From Allorhodopirellula heiligendammensis (GTDB lineage: Bacteria; Planctomycetota; Planctomycetia; Pirellulales; Pirellulaceae), in assembly GCF_007860105.1 (NCBI RefSeq), contig NZ_SJPU01000002.1:1725739-1789738 (forward strand): 64,000 nucleotides of DNA, in the 5' to 3' direction. A model generated the notes under the pieces. It was not told where the DNA came from. It searched no databases and was given only the letters and a program-made list of their open reading frames with translations. Positions 1 to 8,305 of this stretch are shown here, one piece after another (position 1 is the first letter of the stretch; each line of letters begins with the position of its first letter). A program made the translations under genes and the position numbers.

Positions 1-1
1 C

Positions 2-400
2 CCTGTTGCGATCCGCTGCGACGACTCATCGCGTGAATTGCTCGAGCCCATGAAAGCGTATTTTGCTGGTTTGGCATCGGCTGACGTGGTTGCGATCGGC
101 AGCGATGTCAAGCCGTTCGAAACCGATGCTCACCTGGGGCTGCCCGAGGTCGACGTTGATGTGCATGTGGATTTGGAAAAATTCATTGACGTTGACGCGG
201 AACTCGGCCGCTTGGAGAAACTGCTCGGCCAGATCACCGGCCAGATTTCCGGGAAAGAGAATAAGCTCAACAACGAGAGTTTCGTCAGCCGAGCCCCGGC
301 CGCGATTGTGGAAAAAGAACGCGAGTCGTTAACTGGCCTGCGTGAGCAATATGCCAGTGTCCAAGGCGACATCACTCGACTGAAGGCCAAGAAGGGCTAG
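2..400 (+). CDS. valS: Valyl-tRNA synthetase, C-terminal end (5' truncated by window)
   Basis: The reading frame is already open at the window edge and ends with TAG at 398-400, so only about 132 C-terminal residues are visible. They show the ValS pattern after the anticodon domain: a short beta-rich stretch ending in VDVDVHVDLEKFIDVDAE, then a charged helical segment (LGRLEKLLGQITG through VEKERESLTGLREQYASV) that forms the C-terminal coiled-coil arm binding tRNA-Val. The motif FVSRAPAAIVEKER is typical of the end of ValS. The catalytic HIGH and KMSKS domains lie upstream of the window. The enzyme charges tRNA-Val in the cytoplasm. The assignment rests on the tail only but is distinctive. 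Confidence 0.9.
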   Translation, partial: PVAIRCDDSSRELLEPMKAYFAGLASADVVAIGSDVKPFETDAHLGLPEVDVDVHVDLEKFIDVDAELGRLEKLLGQITGQISGKENKLNNESFVSRAPAAIVEKERESLTGLREQYASVQGDITRLKAKKG

Positions 401-421
401 TTCCGATCGCGTGGCTTTGAG

Positions 422-448
422 GGTTCGCGATGGGAAGCATCGCAAACC
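422..448. terminator. Imperfect hairpin between convergent valS and SGNH gene
   Basis: A stem of about 12 pairs with one C/A mismatch (GTTCGCGATG against CATCGCAAAC, extended by GG/CC) closes a GGAAG loop 22 bases after the valS stop. No T-run follows, so intrinsic termination is uncertain. The position between convergent genes suits a bidirectional transcription end. Confidence 0.4.
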
Positions 449-523
449 TGACGTCTCGCTCTTGTTGATGCAGCACCTTCATCGCCGCACACCGCGAGTC
501 GGTCCTGCTCGATGGATCTACCG

Positions 524-1510
524 TCATTGTTCGTGAGGCTTTCGATCGTCCCGAAGTGTCGGATTAAGAGCATCGGGCGGTCGTTCCCAGGTTTTCAAGA
601 TCCTTTTCAGGAACACGCGGCGGATCGCGTCGTGGCCGCGATCATTCGGGTCTTCGATATTATCGTAGAACCAATAGTGCGGATCGGCAGCATCGTAGTG
701 AGCTCGCCAGAATTGGCGGCAATGTGAACCGTGACCCAAGAACGTTTCATAGAGATCGACGACATGCACATGATCACGGTGCGCGGCCACCTCTCGAATC
801 ACAGCATTGTATTTCGCATGGATCGCCAGACCATCGGGCCAGTCGGGTAGGAAGATGCTCGGCGCATCTCCGACTCCATCGGTCGGGTCGTAGATGTCAC
901 CCACATAGATCACGCACCCGCCGGGAAACCGTGACTGTATCTCGTCGAAAATTGTCCGTAGACGCGCGCGGAAGTTCTCTATCCAAGGTCCTGCTTGTTC
1001 GATCGTGGCACCGTACATGGCACCTTCAGCAGGTGGGCGGCGACCATAGGAGTGGATCAAGTCGTTGCCGCCCGTGGTCATGACGACCAGGCCAAACACG
1101 TCGTCGGGATACGTAGGGACTTGAGTTTGGAGTGTTTGCAGATGGTCGATTGAAGTCGACCCGGAAACTGCAAAGTTTTCTGCCGTTAGGTTGGGCAGCA
1201 CCACTGACAAGCACTTACCTTGCATGTCGGCAAATTCGTCAACGGGATTGTGTTGCAATCTCGCGAAATAGGTGTGGCTCTGTGATTGGGCTCCCAAGCC
1301 TCGTGTGACACTGTCGCCCAGTCCCAACAGCACGACTGGACGCTCGGTCCAAATGCGATCAAAATCGGTTGCGGGGATCATCGGCCCGGCAGGACCCTCA
1401 CCCACCGGACGGCGTAAAAAGAACTCGATGTACGCTGGGACTGAGGCGACGATGATCACACCGAGCAGCAACAACCAGCGCCGAGTTCGAGAAGGCGGTT
1501 GGGAGCTCAT
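524..1510 (-). CDS. SGNH/GDSL-type hydrolase, membrane-anchored or secreted
   Basis: A 328-residue protein with an N-terminal hydrophobic segment (about residues 11-30) that would act as a signal anchor. The SGNH blocks are visible: GDSVTRG with nucleophile Ser67, a Gly region, TGGND near residue 148 for the oxyanion Asn, and DRGH near the C terminus supplying the Asp-x-x-His pair. These enzymes hydrolyse ester bonds of lipids, acetylated sugars or peptidoglycan; the substrate here cannot be read. The gene starts 39 bases after fliJ on the same strand and may be its transcriptional neighbour, but no flagellar role is implied by the sequence. Start chosen at ATG 1510; no clear Shine-Dalgarno. 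Confidence 0.85.
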   Translation of the reverse strand: MSSQPPSRTRRWLLLLGVIIVASVPAYIEFFLRRPVGEGPAGPMIPATDFDRIWTERPVVLLGLGDSVTRGLGAQSQSHTYFARLQHNPVDEFADMQGKCLSVVLPNLTAENFAVSGSTSIDHLQTLQTQVPTYPDDVFGLVVMTTGGNDLIHSYGRRPPAEGAMYGATIEQAGPWIENFRARLRTIFDEIQSRFPGGCVIYVGDIYDPTDGVGDAPSIFLPDWPDGLAIHAKYNAVIREVAAHRDHVHVVDLYETFLGHGSHCRQFWRAHYDAADPHYWFYDNIEDPNDRGHDAIRRVFLKRILKTWERPPDALNPTLRDDRKPHEQ

Positions 1511-1549
1511 GGTGATTGCAATCCAAGTTGGCGTTTTTCTCCAGTATAC

Positions 1550-2002
1550 TCAGCGCCGCGAATGGATCATCCTCGCAATCGTCCGCTCATCGGCGGTGGC
1601 CTGCTCACGCTGTAGCTGCAGTTGATTGTAAGCCACAGACTGTTTTTCACGCAGTCGTTCGAGCCGTTTGACTTCCGCTTCGGCTTCAATCAGGCGTTCC
1701 CGTCGTTGTTCGAGTTCAGCTTCGAGTTGTTTTCGAGTCGATCCAAGCGTGTCTTGATCATCGGCAAGTTGCCGATCGTAGCGGGCCTCGTGGCGTAGGC
1801 GGTCGACAGAAATATGAACATCGGTCGCGAACCGACCAGCTGCGGCAGATCGGAGTTCATCTCGCTGTTGTTGCAAGTGATCGATCTTTTCCTGAGTATC
1901 GTTGATCGCGGTGTGAGTTTCGGTGAGTTCGCGGATCAGCTCGTTGCGCTGCTGACGCTGGAGGACGAGTAGCGATTCAAAACGAAAGTGAAAGGACGTC
2001 AC
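1550..2002 (-). CDS. fliJ: FliJ-like flagellar export chaperone
   Basis: A 150-residue, almost wholly helical protein beginning with the FliJ signature F-x-F-R-F-E-S-L-L-x-L and continuing as a long charged coiled coil (QRQQRNELIRELTETHT onward) to the C terminus. FliJ is the central stalk of the flagellar type III export ATPase and escorts export chaperones. Length matches the usual 140-150 residues. It is the last gene of the fliG-fliH-fliI-fliJ order, which supports the call more than sequence identity does, since FliJ is poorly conserved. It is separated from fliI by 117 bases that contain a palindrome. Confidence 0.8.
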   Translation of the reverse strand: MTSFHFRFESLLVLQRQQRNELIRELTETHTAINDTQEKIDHLQQQRDELRSAAAGRFATDVHISVDRLRHEARYDRQLADDQDTLGSTRKQLEAELEQRRERLIEAEAEVKRLERLREKQSVAYNQLQLQREQATADERTIARMIHSRR

Positions 2003-2043
2003 GAAGGTTCAGTTTGGGATGGAAGGTTGGTAGCCCGTAGGAT

Positions 2044-2057
2044 GGGACCCTGGTCCC
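2044..2057. repeat. Perfect GGGACC/GGTCCC palindrome in fliI-fliJ gap
   Basis: GGGACC-CT-GGTCCC sits in the 117-base gap between fliI and fliJ. The fold would need a four-base loop (GGGAC, CCTG, GTCCC). There is no T-tract. It could attenuate transcription inside the operon or be one copy of a dispersed intergenic palindrome; the window contains no second copy. Confidence 0.4.
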
Positions 2058-2119
2058 GTCAGAGCAAGTTGGAAACGGTTTATCTCCATGAAGCCTCGAG
2101 GGGGGACAATGGTTCCAGC

Positions 2120-3520
2120 CTACGTTTCGTTTTCCAGGGGCTGACGCCGCTGAGTATGCGCAGCCGTCGCTGTTTGACTACTTTCCGAAGCGAGTCTCAC
2201 GATGGATTGTTGAGCTTCGATCAGCGGGGTTTGCTCATCGCTGGCTTGACGCAGCAGTTCACCGATGGGGTCGCGCATCGCGATCGCAGCGTCGATGCGG
2301 GGGTCCGTGCCGCTGCGGTAGGCGCCAATCGAAATGAGGTCCTCGCTGTTCTCGTACTGCACCATGTGTTCGCGGATCTTCAAGACGGCCGCATTGACTT
2401 CGGGGCTGACCAAATGGTTTTGCAGACGGCTGACGCTTTGCGGGATATCAATCGGTGGGAAATGGCCGCCCTGCGCCAGTCGACGATTCAGTACGATGTG
2501 ACCGTCGAGCAATCCGCGAATCGCGTCGGCGATCGGTTCATTATGGTCGTCGCCCTCGACGAGAACCGTGTAGAACGCGGTGATGGATCCTTTTTCGGTG
2601 CGTCCGGCGCGTTCTACCAATTGGGGGAGTAGATTGAAAACGCTTGGCGGATACCCTCGCGTCGTCGGTGGTTCGCCGGCCGCCAGACCGAGTTCACGTT
2701 GTGCCATGGCGAATCGAGTGACGCTATCAACCAATAGCAGCACATTGTGGCCCTCGTCACGGAACTGTTCCGCGATGCTGGTTGCCGTCCATGCGGCCGA
2801 GAGTCGCTGCGCCGCAGGCTTATCGCTGGTGGCTACCACGACCACGCTTTTTTTCATGCCCTCGCTACCGAGCGTTCGTTGGATAAACTCGCTGACTTCA
2901 CGACCCCGCTCGCCTACCATCGCGATCACGATGCGATCGGCATTGGTGCCGCGCGTGAGCATGCCGAGTAGGGTGCTTTTGCCGACACCCGAACCCGAAA
3001 AGATCCCAAGTCGTTGGCCAATACCGCAGGTCAGCAGTGCATCGATCGCCCGCACGCCGGTTTGCAGGGGTTGGTCAATTGGAGGTCGATTGAGTGAATC
3101 AGGCGCGGAATGGTCCGCGTCCACTCGCCTCAGATCGGCCGCTAACGGGCGTCCGTCCATGGGACGACCGAACGCGTCGATGACACGTCCACAGAGTGCC
3201 GGTCCGACGCGCAGCGGCATCGCATGAGCGAGCAATTGCACTCGATCACCTGCGGTCAAACGGGTGATAGTTTCCAGCGGTGCGAGGATCGGTCGGCTTT
3301 GATCGAATCCGATCACGCGGGCCAGCGTAGGTGACGCATCGGTGGGTTGAAGTTCGCAGATGGCGCCGAGCGGTGCGATCAAGCCTTGCACTGTCACCGC
3401 GTCGCCGGTCACGGCAGCAACGCGACCGCGAACCTGGAATGGGACCATTGTCCGCAGCGCCGCCTTGGTGGCATCGGCATCGGGGAGACGTGGTGGCGAC
3501 AGCCTGGGAACGTTCATCAT
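2120..3520 (-). CDS. fliI: Flagellum-specific ATPase FliI
   Basis: A 466-residue F1-ATPase-like protein. Residues about 28-100 form the N-terminal beta barrel; Walker A is GSGVGKST at 176-183; Walker B is VLLLVDSVTRFA near 265; the export-ATPase stretch RELGLAAGEPPTTRGYPPSVF follows. FliI hydrolyses ATP to energise unfolding and entry of substrates into the flagellar export gate. FliI rather than an F1 subunit or virulence homologue is favoured by the neighbours fliH and fliJ and by the usual length. Its ATG (3520) overlaps the end of fliH by four bases, so the two are probably translationally coupled. Confidence 0.95.
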   Translation of the reverse strand: MMNVPRLSPPRLPDADATKAALRTMVPFQVRGRVAAVTGDAVTVQGLIAPLGAICELQPTDASPTLARVIGFDQSRPILAPLETITRLTAGDRVQLLAHAMPLRVGPALCGRVIDAFGRPMDGRPLAADLRRVDADHSAPDSLNRPPIDQPLQTGVRAIDALLTCGIGQRLGIFSGSGVGKSTLLGMLTRGTNADRIVIAMVGERGREVSEFIQRTLGSEGMKKSVVVVATSDKPAAQRLSAAWTATSIAEQFRDEGHNVLLLVDSVTRFAMAQRELGLAAGEPPTTRGYPPSVFNLLPQLVERAGRTEKGSITAFYTVLVEGDDHNEPIADAIRGLLDGHIVLNRRLAQGGHFPPIDIPQSVSRLQNHLVSPEVNAAVLKIREHMVQYENSEDLISIGAYRSGTDPRIDAAIAMRDPIGELLRQASDEQTPLIEAQQSIVRLASESSQTATAAHTQRRQPLENET

Positions 3521-4278
3521 CGCAATTGCTCTCCCAAGCGTTGCAGTTGAGCCTCCAGACCTGCGTGGATCTCCCCGCTGTTTTGCCGGAGGACGACATC
3601 ACCAACGTCGAGTGTCGCATCGCCGATGACCTCCGAGTCTTCGGGCAGATCGGAATGGGCGAGTAACGCGCGCAGCGCCGGGCCAAGCTGCGCAAGCGTA
3701 GTGGGATGGACCGCGAGCGTCAGTCGGTTTTCAGACCGCGTGCCGTGCAAGGCTTCTCGGGCCCATCGAACTAACAGGTGTTCTGACGTCGCCGGCTTCG
3801 CCGTTTTGTTGTCCGCGAGATCGGCGGGCAATGTCAACTGTGATCGTGTGAGTTGTCCCGCCGCAGTGATCGCTGTCGTTGTCAGCGCGTCAACGTAGTG
3901 TTGCATCCAATCGTCGTATTGCTGCGTCATCTGCACGACAGCAGTGTGCAGTGACTCAACATGCGTTTTCGCTTTTTGTTCAGCTCGGCAATCAATGTGT
4001 GATTCGATCTCGGCCTGGGCGGCTTGCCATCCCTCGGCGTACCCAGCATCGTGGGCTCGCGATTTTATCTGCTCGGCCTGTTGGTGTGCCTCCTCGAGCA
4101 TCGCGTTGACCTGGAGTTGGCATTTCTGCAGTTGCTCGCGTCCCTGTTCAGCTAGATCCGATAGATTGAACTCGGTCAGGTTTGCATCGGCTGCGGCGTG
4201 GTCGGTTTCGCCACGGCGAGAAACTGTCTTGATGATCCTCGGTGCAGTCGATTTCGATGATTTGAGGATTCCAGCCAT
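3517..4278 (-). CDS. fliH: FliH-like flagellar export stator protein
   Basis: A 253-residue protein: a variable N terminus, a helical charged stretch (about residues 40-110, LAEQGREQLQKCQLQVNAMLEEAHQQAEQIKSRA) and a C-terminal domain like the V/A-ATPase E subunit. The phrase HDAGYAEGWQAAQAEIESH matches the G-x-x-x-G-x-x-x-A part that follows the FliH coiled coil. FliH forms the peripheral stalk holding and restraining the FliI ATPase. The weak conservation of the family is offset by its place between fliG and fliI. ATG at 4278. Confidence 0.85.
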   Translation of the reverse strand: MAGILKSSKSTAPRIIKTVSRRGETDHAAADANLTEFNLSDLAEQGREQLQKCQLQVNAMLEEAHQQAEQIKSRAHDAGYAEGWQAAQAEIESHIDCRAEQKAKTHVESLHTAVVQMTQQYDDWMQHYVDALTTTAITAAGQLTRSQLTLPADLADNKTAKPATSEHLLVRWAREALHGTRSENRLTLAVHPTTLAQLGPALRALLAHSDLPEDSEVIGDATLDVGDVVLRQNSGEIHAGLEAQLQRLGEQLR

Positions 4279-4316
4279 ACGGTGTTATTTAAAGAGTAAA
4301 CGAGGACAGTGTGGGA

Positions 4317-5477
4317 TCACATCGCGACGGCGACGTGACCATGACTCGATCCCGTCGCGGCACCTGTGGGCCTGCTAGCGCTCGCTGCGCTCGCCTCAGG
4401 AGGAGCCTGCCCCGCAACCCGTGCGGCCGCTAACACGGCAGCTTTCGCCTGGTCGATTTCACGTATTTCGATGCTGCCCACGGACATCAAGTGCTGGCGG
4501 ACCTGGTTCGCTTGCGAACGCGGGAGGCAGGCGATGGCGGCGTCGGCGACTTTGTTCGGCAACCCGCACAGCGCCAGGATCGCCGTCCGCGTATCAACTC
4601 GTCCCAGCAGTTCACAGAGTTTGCTGGGGGACAGCTGCATGAGCTCACGATGGGTTTGCTCGACCGACATCGCAGGTGCCGGGATTTTATTTGTTGGGGC
4701 GTGCGCAGGCGCGGCGTGGAGATGTCGCTCTGTGGTTGCCCGCGATTGAGCCTCAGGAGAGGCGTCTGGCTGATTTGTCGCCAGCGGCATTTCGGCAAGG
4801 ATGGCTTGGAGACGTGGCGAGACGTCGTGGGCGGAACCGTTGAGGTGCTCCGCCGCCGCCACGGGGTCATAGCGATCGTCATGACGATCACGGCCGCCAT
4901 GGCGAGACGATCGAGATGGGTGTTCTGCCGTCAACCGCTCCAGACGCTGGCGGAAGCTGCGGGCCAACTCACTGAGCATTTCTTCGGGAACGTCGGGCAG
5001 GCGACCAATTCGTGCCAACAAGTCTTGTCGCTGAGCTGCGCCGAGACGTGGTAAAATCGCTGCGGCGCGGTCGGGGGGAATCTCCGCGAGGACGACGGCC
5101 TTGGTCTGGGGATGTTCGTCGCGGAGGAGGCTGAGCAAAAGATCGTCACTGAGCTCGCCGAGAAAATCGAGACAGGAGGAAGTTGCTTGCGATTGCTGAG
5201 CAGCATGATGACGCAGCGAGACGGCGAACGATTCGAGAGCCCGGCGCTGTTCCATCGGATCAACGTCCACGAGAGCGGCGATCTCGCCCTGCACTCTTTG
5301 ACGGATCTCCGGCGGCATTTCCGCAATCAATTTGGCTGCGGTCGTGTCCGGCAGGTCACGCAGCACGATCGCAATCCGCCTAAGCGACGCAGCACGTCGT
5401 GATTCCTGTTCGGCGTGGGCAGCGATCGACGACAAGGTTGACAGGTCCCGCAGAATGATGGATGGCGAGGAAATCAA
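4317..5477 (-). CDS. fliG: Divergent FliG, flagellar motor switch protein
   Basis: 386 residues, longer than the usual 330-340. Residues about 30-90 match the FliF-binding N domain; 105-180 match the middle ARM domain with the EHPQT motif at 121-125; 183-270 is a Ser/Ala/His/Pro-rich linker not seen in ordinary FliG; 278-352 align without gaps to the C-terminal torque domain. In that alignment the five charged residues known from E. coli (Lys264, Arg281, Asp288, Asp289, Arg297) are Cys304, Ser321, Gln328, His329 and Glu337, and no MFxF motif is visible. An in-frame stop just upstream makes TTG 5477 the first usable start. First gene of the flagellar cluster; fliF is not adjacent. Confidence 0.85.
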   Translation of the reverse strand: MISSPSIILRDLSTLSSIAAHAEQESRRAASLRRIAIVLRDLPDTTAAKLIAEMPPEIRQRVQGEIAALVDVDPMEQRRALESFAVSLRHHAAQQSQATSSCLDFLGELSDDLLLSLLRDEHPQTKAVVLAEIPPDRAAAILPRLGAAQRQDLLARIGRLPDVPEEMLSELARSFRQRLERLTAEHPSRSSRHGGRDRHDDRYDPVAAAEHLNGSAHDVSPRLQAILAEMPLATNQPDASPEAQSRATTERHLHAAPAHAPTNKIPAPAMSVEQTHRELMQLSPSKLCELLGRVDTRTAILALCGLPNKVADAAIACLPRSQANQVRQHLMSVGSIEIREIDQAKAAVLAAARVAGQAPPEASAASASRPTGAATGSSHGHVAVAM

Positions 5478-5677
5478 ATAATTGTGGATTCTTCGTTACT
5501 TCTACTAAAGTTCCGTCGACGGCGCGAAGGCTGAAACAAAACGTTGTTCCATTCAGACGGTCGGGCGGCGGAGCCAGCGTGGTCAGATTTGTATGCTCGT
5601 GTGGTATGGGGATTGCACGTGGAATTGATGACGCCTCTCGTTCAGTAACCCGTTTTTCACGCAGAAAGTTAGCAGCC

Positions 5678-6193
5678 ATGCCATTTGTGTCCCCACTCAA
5701 ACAAGCCGACGCACCTGCCGATTCCCAGCCACTTCTCAAAGCGATCGAGAAAAAGTTCGGTCAACCGTTGAATCTATTCAGCACGCTGGCCTACCAGCCG
5801 GATGTGCTGGGTGGAACAACCCAAATTAACGATGGGATTCAAAAGGATTTGCCCGCCAAGTTGCGGGAATTCGCCTACTACAAGGCTTCGACGCTGAACG
5901 GTTGCGAGTATTGTTCGCACTACCACAATGGGGCTGCCAAGAAAGCGGGGGCGACCGACGCTCAACTCGCGGCAATCGATGACTACGCTGGGAGTGATGC
6001 CTTCAGTGACGAGGAAAAGGCGGTGTTGGCCTATGCTGAGCAACTGACAACCACGGCCAAGGTCGAGGCTGATACGGTGGCGAAGGTCAAGCAGACTCTC
6101 AGCGACACACAGCTCGTCACGCTGGCGGCTACAGTCGCACTGGCGAATTTCACCAACCGAGTCAATCACGGTTTGGACATCGAACTGCCCTGA
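5678..6193 (+). CDS. AhpD/carboxymuconolactone decarboxylase-like protein
   Basis: 171 residues from ATG 5678 (MPFVSPLKQ); the longer open frame upstream has no family similarity. The all-helical AhpD core is clear, with the redox motif C-E-Y-C-S-H-Y-H in the stretch ASTLNGCEYCSHYHNGAAK, followed by EEKAVLAYAEQLT typical of peroxidase-related CMD proteins. Proteins with this CxxC-x-x-x-H motif are generally alkylhydroperoxidase-like thiol antioxidants. It is transcribed divergently from fliG, 200 bases away, and is followed 50 bases later by msrA, so the two may share an oxidative-stress role. The substrate and electron donor cannot be read. Confidence 0.85.
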   Translation: MPFVSPLKQADAPADSQPLLKAIEKKFGQPLNLFSTLAYQPDVLGGTTQINDGIQKDLPAKLREFAYYKASTLNGCEYCSHYHNGAAKKAGATDAQLAAIDDYAGSDAFSDEEKAVLAYAEQLTTTAKVEADTVAKVKQTLSDTQLVTLAATVALANFTNRVNHGLDIELP

Positions 6194-6243
6194 TTGCTTT
6201 ACCGCAGGCCAGCGACGTTTCCATATCAAGAGAGGGTATTCAG

Positions 6244-6987
6244 ATGCAGGCTTTCCGGTGGTGGATGGTTCTGTCGATGCTAGCAACCTGCTCGGCGGGC
6301 TGCCACCGAGGCTCTGCAGTCGTTGATGGGCCAGTCGAATCGAAGCGTGCTCGCGGGGACTCGCTGAGCTCAGAAGCTGCGCCGGCATACGCCACTGCCA
6401 TGCTTGGCGGGGGGTGTTTCTGGTGTGTGGAGTCTGACTTTGAGAAGTGCCCAGGTGTCGAGGATGTGGTTTCGGGCTATAGCGGTGGTGCCTCGAAAGC
6501 ACCGACCTATGAAACCTATGCCGCCGGCGGGCATGTGGAAGTCGTGGAAGTGACCTACGATCCAACTGTGGTGACATTTGCCGGGTTGGTCGAGTGGCTA
6601 ATCAAGCACAGCGATCCGACTGACCCGTCTGGATCATTTGCCGACCGTGGTTCCCAGTACCGCCCTGTCGTCTTCTATGACAACGAGCAACAGCAGCAGG
6701 CCGCCCAAGAAGTTATCGCCAAAATCGATCAGATGGGCATCTACGAAAAATCAATTGCGATTGATCTCGAGCCCAGGGAGAAATTCTGGCCAGCGGAGGA
6801 TTACCACCAAGACTACCATCGAAAGAGCTTGGTCAAGTACGATTACTATCGCTATCAATCAGGCCGTGATGCATTCATCACTGAGCACTGGGGGGACCGT
6901 GCCGGCAAGTTGGAGTTGCCCGAGTCAAAACCCAGCTCAAGCGATGTCATGGGAACACCGGACGCCGAGCAGTCGTCGACTCCCTAG
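6244..6987 (+). CDS. msrA: Peptide methionine-S-sulfoxide reductase MsrA, exported form
   Basis: 247 residues. The MsrA core begins at about residue 50 with MLGGGCFWCVESDF; Cys58 in GCFW is the nucleophile, and the Y-x-G-G, EVVEVTYDP and DRGSQYR motifs follow. MsrA reduces methionine-S-sulfoxide in proteins with thioredoxin-type donors. An N-terminal hydrophobic segment ends in CSAGC at residue 20, which looks like a lipoprotein signal, though position -3 is Ser instead of Leu. An envelope location is therefore likely but unproven. A good Shine-Dalgarno (AGAGAGGG) lies 7 bases before the ATG. No MsrB domain is fused. It follows the AhpD-like gene by 50 bases. Confidence 0.95.
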   Translation: MQAFRWWMVLSMLATCSAGCHRGSAVVDGPVESKRARGDSLSSEAAPAYATAMLGGGCFWCVESDFEKCPGVEDVVSGYSGGASKAPTYETYAAGGHVEVVEVTYDPTVVTFAGLVEWLIKHSDPTDPSGSFADRGSQYRPVVFYDNEQQQQAAQEVIAKIDQMGIYEKSIAIDLEPREKFWPAEDYHQDYHRKSLVKYDYYRYQSGRDAFITEHWGDRAGKLELPESKPSSSDVMGTPDAEQSSTP

Positions 6988-7001
6988 TGCTGTGGTGCGT
7001 C

Positions 7002-8135
7002 TCATGTTACCGGGGTCGTACTCTGACCGGAGGCAGTCCGTTGTCCACGGTGGCGACGGAGTTGGCCACAAGCAGCGTCGATTTCATCACCTTTGCGTTG
7101 ACGAAACATCACGTTGACACCGTCGGCTTCGAGGATTTGGCGAAATCTTGCAATCGATTCTTTACTGGGCGTGACGTAGGGCAACCCGGCCACGGGATTG
7201 TAAGGGATCACATTCATCATCACGGATCGTCCGCGCAGCACCCGGGTGAGTTCGTGAGCACAGGCTTCGGAGTCGTTAATGCCACCGAGCAAGACATACT
7301 CAAACGTAAGTCGACGTCCCGATGCGTTGAAATAACGGTCCGCGGCAGCCAAGACCGGCTCGATGCCAATCTTCTTATTGACGGGTACCAGTTCGCTGCG
7401 AAGTTCGTCATTGGGTGCATGGAGGCTGACGGCGAGATTGTAAGGCACACCGCCGGCTGCCAATTTATCGATCGCAGGCGGCAAGCCCACTGTGCTGATC
7501 GTGATCCGTCGGGGGCTGATGCCGAGTCCCTCGGGGCTGCGGGCGACGTCCAGTGCCGCGAGCACACCTGGCAAATTCGCCAGTGGTTCGCCCATCCCCA
7601 TCATGACAATGTGACTGAGACGCTCGGATTCGGGTAAGCGGTGTTGCAGGCGCAGCATCTGTTCGAGAATCTCACCGCCGGTGAGGTTGCGGTCCACGCC
7701 ATCGAGACCGCTGGCGCAGAACACGCACCCCATGGCACAGCCTACTTGGCTGCTCACGCAGATGCTCCGCCGGTCACCATCTCGCAGCAGCACGCACTCG
7801 ACCTCACCGCCATCGCTCAGGCGGACGAGGATTTTTTCGGTGCCGTCGCGCGAAGTCGATACATGCGCTTCGGACGCATTGAAGAGTTCAAAATGATCCG
7901 CCAGTTCTGCTCGGAGCTTGGCAGGTAGGTCCGACATGGTATCGAACGATTTTGCTCGGCCAGCATAGATCCAGCGGCGAATTTGCTTGGCTCGGAAGGC
8001 CGGATACCCTCGCCCTGCCAACCATGTTTTGAGTTGATCGTCCGATGTGTTGAGAAGGTGCTCTTTACGGGGCCGAGGGGACTCTTCGCTAGCGGTCGCG
8101 GATGGATTTTGTGGAAGAACAGGCAACGAAGACAT
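7002..8135 (-). CDS. rlmN: RlmN, 23S rRNA A2503 / tRNA A37 C2-methyltransferase
   Basis: 377 residues from ATG 8135 (MSSLPVLPQN); the frame stays open to 8234 but the extra residues resemble no RlmN. The helical N domain (LKTWLAGRGYPAFRAKQIRRWIY) precedes the radical-SAM cluster motif C133-x3-C137-x2-C140 in VGCAMGCVFCASG. GMGEPLAN, HAPNDELR and the C-terminal GDEIDAACGQL, which holds the methyl-carrying Cys, are all present. The enzyme makes 2-methyladenosine in 23S rRNA and some tRNAs. It is convergent with msrA, the two stops lying only 14 bases apart. Confidence 0.95.
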   Translation of the reverse strand: MSSLPVLPQNPSATASEESPRPRKEHLLNTSDDQLKTWLAGRGYPAFRAKQIRRWIYAGRAKSFDTMSDLPAKLRAELADHFELFNASEAHVSTSRDGTEKILVRLSDGGEVECVLLRDGDRRSICVSSQVGCAMGCVFCASGLDGVDRNLTGGEILEQMLRLQHRLPESERLSHIVMMGMGEPLANLPGVLAALDVARSPEGLGISPRRITISTVGLPPAIDKLAAGGVPYNLAVSLHAPNDELRSELVPVNKKIGIEPVLAAADRYFNASGRRLTFEYVLLGGINDSEACAHELTRVLRGRSVMMNVIPYNPVAGLPYVTPSKESIARFRQILEADGVNVMFRQRKGDEIDAACGQLRRHRGQRTASGQSTTPVT

Positions 8136-8305
8136 GGCAGTAGAGCGAGTGGCGGAAAAAGGCCGTAAAATCCAATCAATGGGGACACTCAACGATAAGC
8201 GAGCGGGGCGGGATGCACCAGCCAAAAAAGGCATTGCGACGTGAAACGGACCGCCGTTCGGGCCGGGCGGCTACCGAGGATTGATGAAAGCGTTAAGATT
8301 TCCCC

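Noticed and set aside
8136-8234. N-terminal extension of RlmN
   Set aside because: The extra 33 residues do not resemble RlmN, and ATG 8135 gives the usual length and N terminus.
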